Source of the DNA: Bacteroidales bacterium
Lineage (GTDB): Bacteria > Bacteroidota > Bacteroidia > Bacteroidales > UBA10428
Reading direction: 5' to 3'
Length of the DNA stretch: 6,471 bases
Assembly (NCBI GenBank): GCA_003508755.1
Contig: DNTK01000353.1
Location: forward strand, 1-6,471
Part shown: positions 6,156 to 6,471 of the stretch, one piece after another
Position numbering within the stretch: position 1 is the stretch's first letter
How the letters are laid out: the number at the start of each line of letters is the position of its first letter
Position numbers and translations under genes: made by a program
Notes under the pieces: model-generated
Databases searched by the model: none
The model's input: the letters and a program-made list of their open reading frames with translations, nothing else
Told to the model about the DNA's origin: nothing

Positions 6156-6471
6156 TTACAGAATGCTGCCAAGCTGGTAGACAACAAAGGACACCAGCCA
6201 GGCTAATCCTGTTGTGTAAAACATTGTAAAAATTGCCCACCCCCAGTTTCCCTCTTTCTGAATAGCAGCAATAACCGCAACACAAGGGAAATAAATTAAA
6301 ATGAAAAGCATTAAAGAAAATGCCACCAATGGTGTAAACACTTTTTGCCCTTTTTTGTTTCCGGTGGTAAATTCTTGTTGCTGAAGTTTGGTAATTAGGG
6401 TTTCCGACTCATTATCGCTAAAATCGGCATGGTAAAGGACCCCCATAGTACTTACTACAATTTCCTTTGCT
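6156..6471 (-). CDS. feoB: Ferrous iron transport protein B, C-terminal fragment cut by the window edge
   Basis: The frame is open at the right edge, and 104 C-terminal residues lie in the window. They begin with AKEIVVSTMGVLY, a conserved block of the FeoB permease domain. An extramembrane segment rich in charged residues follows (to about residue 43 of the fragment). Then come two membrane stretches, VFTPLVAFSLMLFILIYFPC (44-63) and WAIFTMFYTTGLAWLVSFVV (78-97). The PCVAVIAAIQKE segment (62-73) carries the conserved Pro-Cys of the FeoB C-terminal membrane region. FeoB is the inner-membrane Fe2+ transporter with an N-terminal G domain, which is outside this window. The ATG at 6446 in this frame is internal and is not the start. 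The small Cys-rich partner follows directly, which supports the assignment. Confidence 0.93.
   Translation of the reverse strand, partial: AKEIVVSTMGVLYHADFSDNESETLITKLQQQEFTTGNKKGQKVFTPLVAFSLMLFILIYFPCVAVIAAIQKEGNWGWAIFTMFYTTGLAWLVSFVVYQLGSIL

Overview
The window looks like chromosomal DNA from a Bacteroidota, probably an anaerobic or facultative member of Bacteroidia. This is inferred from several things seen in it: AT-rich gaps, no clear Shine-Dalgarno sequences, candidate promoters of the Bacteroidota type (TTG, about 20 bases, then TAnnTTTG), a PorT-like outer-membrane beta-barrel protein, a DUF4136 lipoprotein, and a feoB followed by a small Cys-rich partner. There are six complete confident genes, two edge-truncated genes and one doubtful small ORF. 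I see no rRNA, tRNA, CRISPR array, insertion sequence or phage gene.

Left part (1-3297), all on the minus strand. The left edge cuts a signalling protein (coiled coil then PAS domain). It has a plausible promoter of its own, directly behind a hairpin terminator for the next gene. That gene (823-2517) encodes a secreted 564-residue protein made almost entirely of four divergent copies of a domain of about 137 residues that I do not recognise. This is the least explained object in the window. A perfect 12-bp hairpin and a 9-bp palindrome then separate it from a small outer-membrane beta-barrel protein (2701-3297).

Middle (3298-4651). A 439-base divergent gap holds one weakly supported small minus-strand ORF. 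It is followed by a complete plus-strand glutaminase (GlsA family, serine beta-lactamase-like fold), which converts glutamine to glutamate and ammonia.

Right part (4675-6471), minus strand and convergent with the glutaminase. In transcription order it contains the C-terminal end of FeoB (Fe2+ uptake, cut by the right edge), a FeoB-associated Cys-rich membrane protein 10 bases behind it, a 122-base gap, a DUF4136 lipoprotein, and a GNAT acetyltransferase 11 bases behind that. FeoB and its partner form one functional unit. The lipoprotein and acetyltransferase are probably co-transcribed, but no shared function is evident. Nothing here amounts to a recognisable new multi-gene system. The best candidate for undescribed biology is the four-repeat secreted protein.
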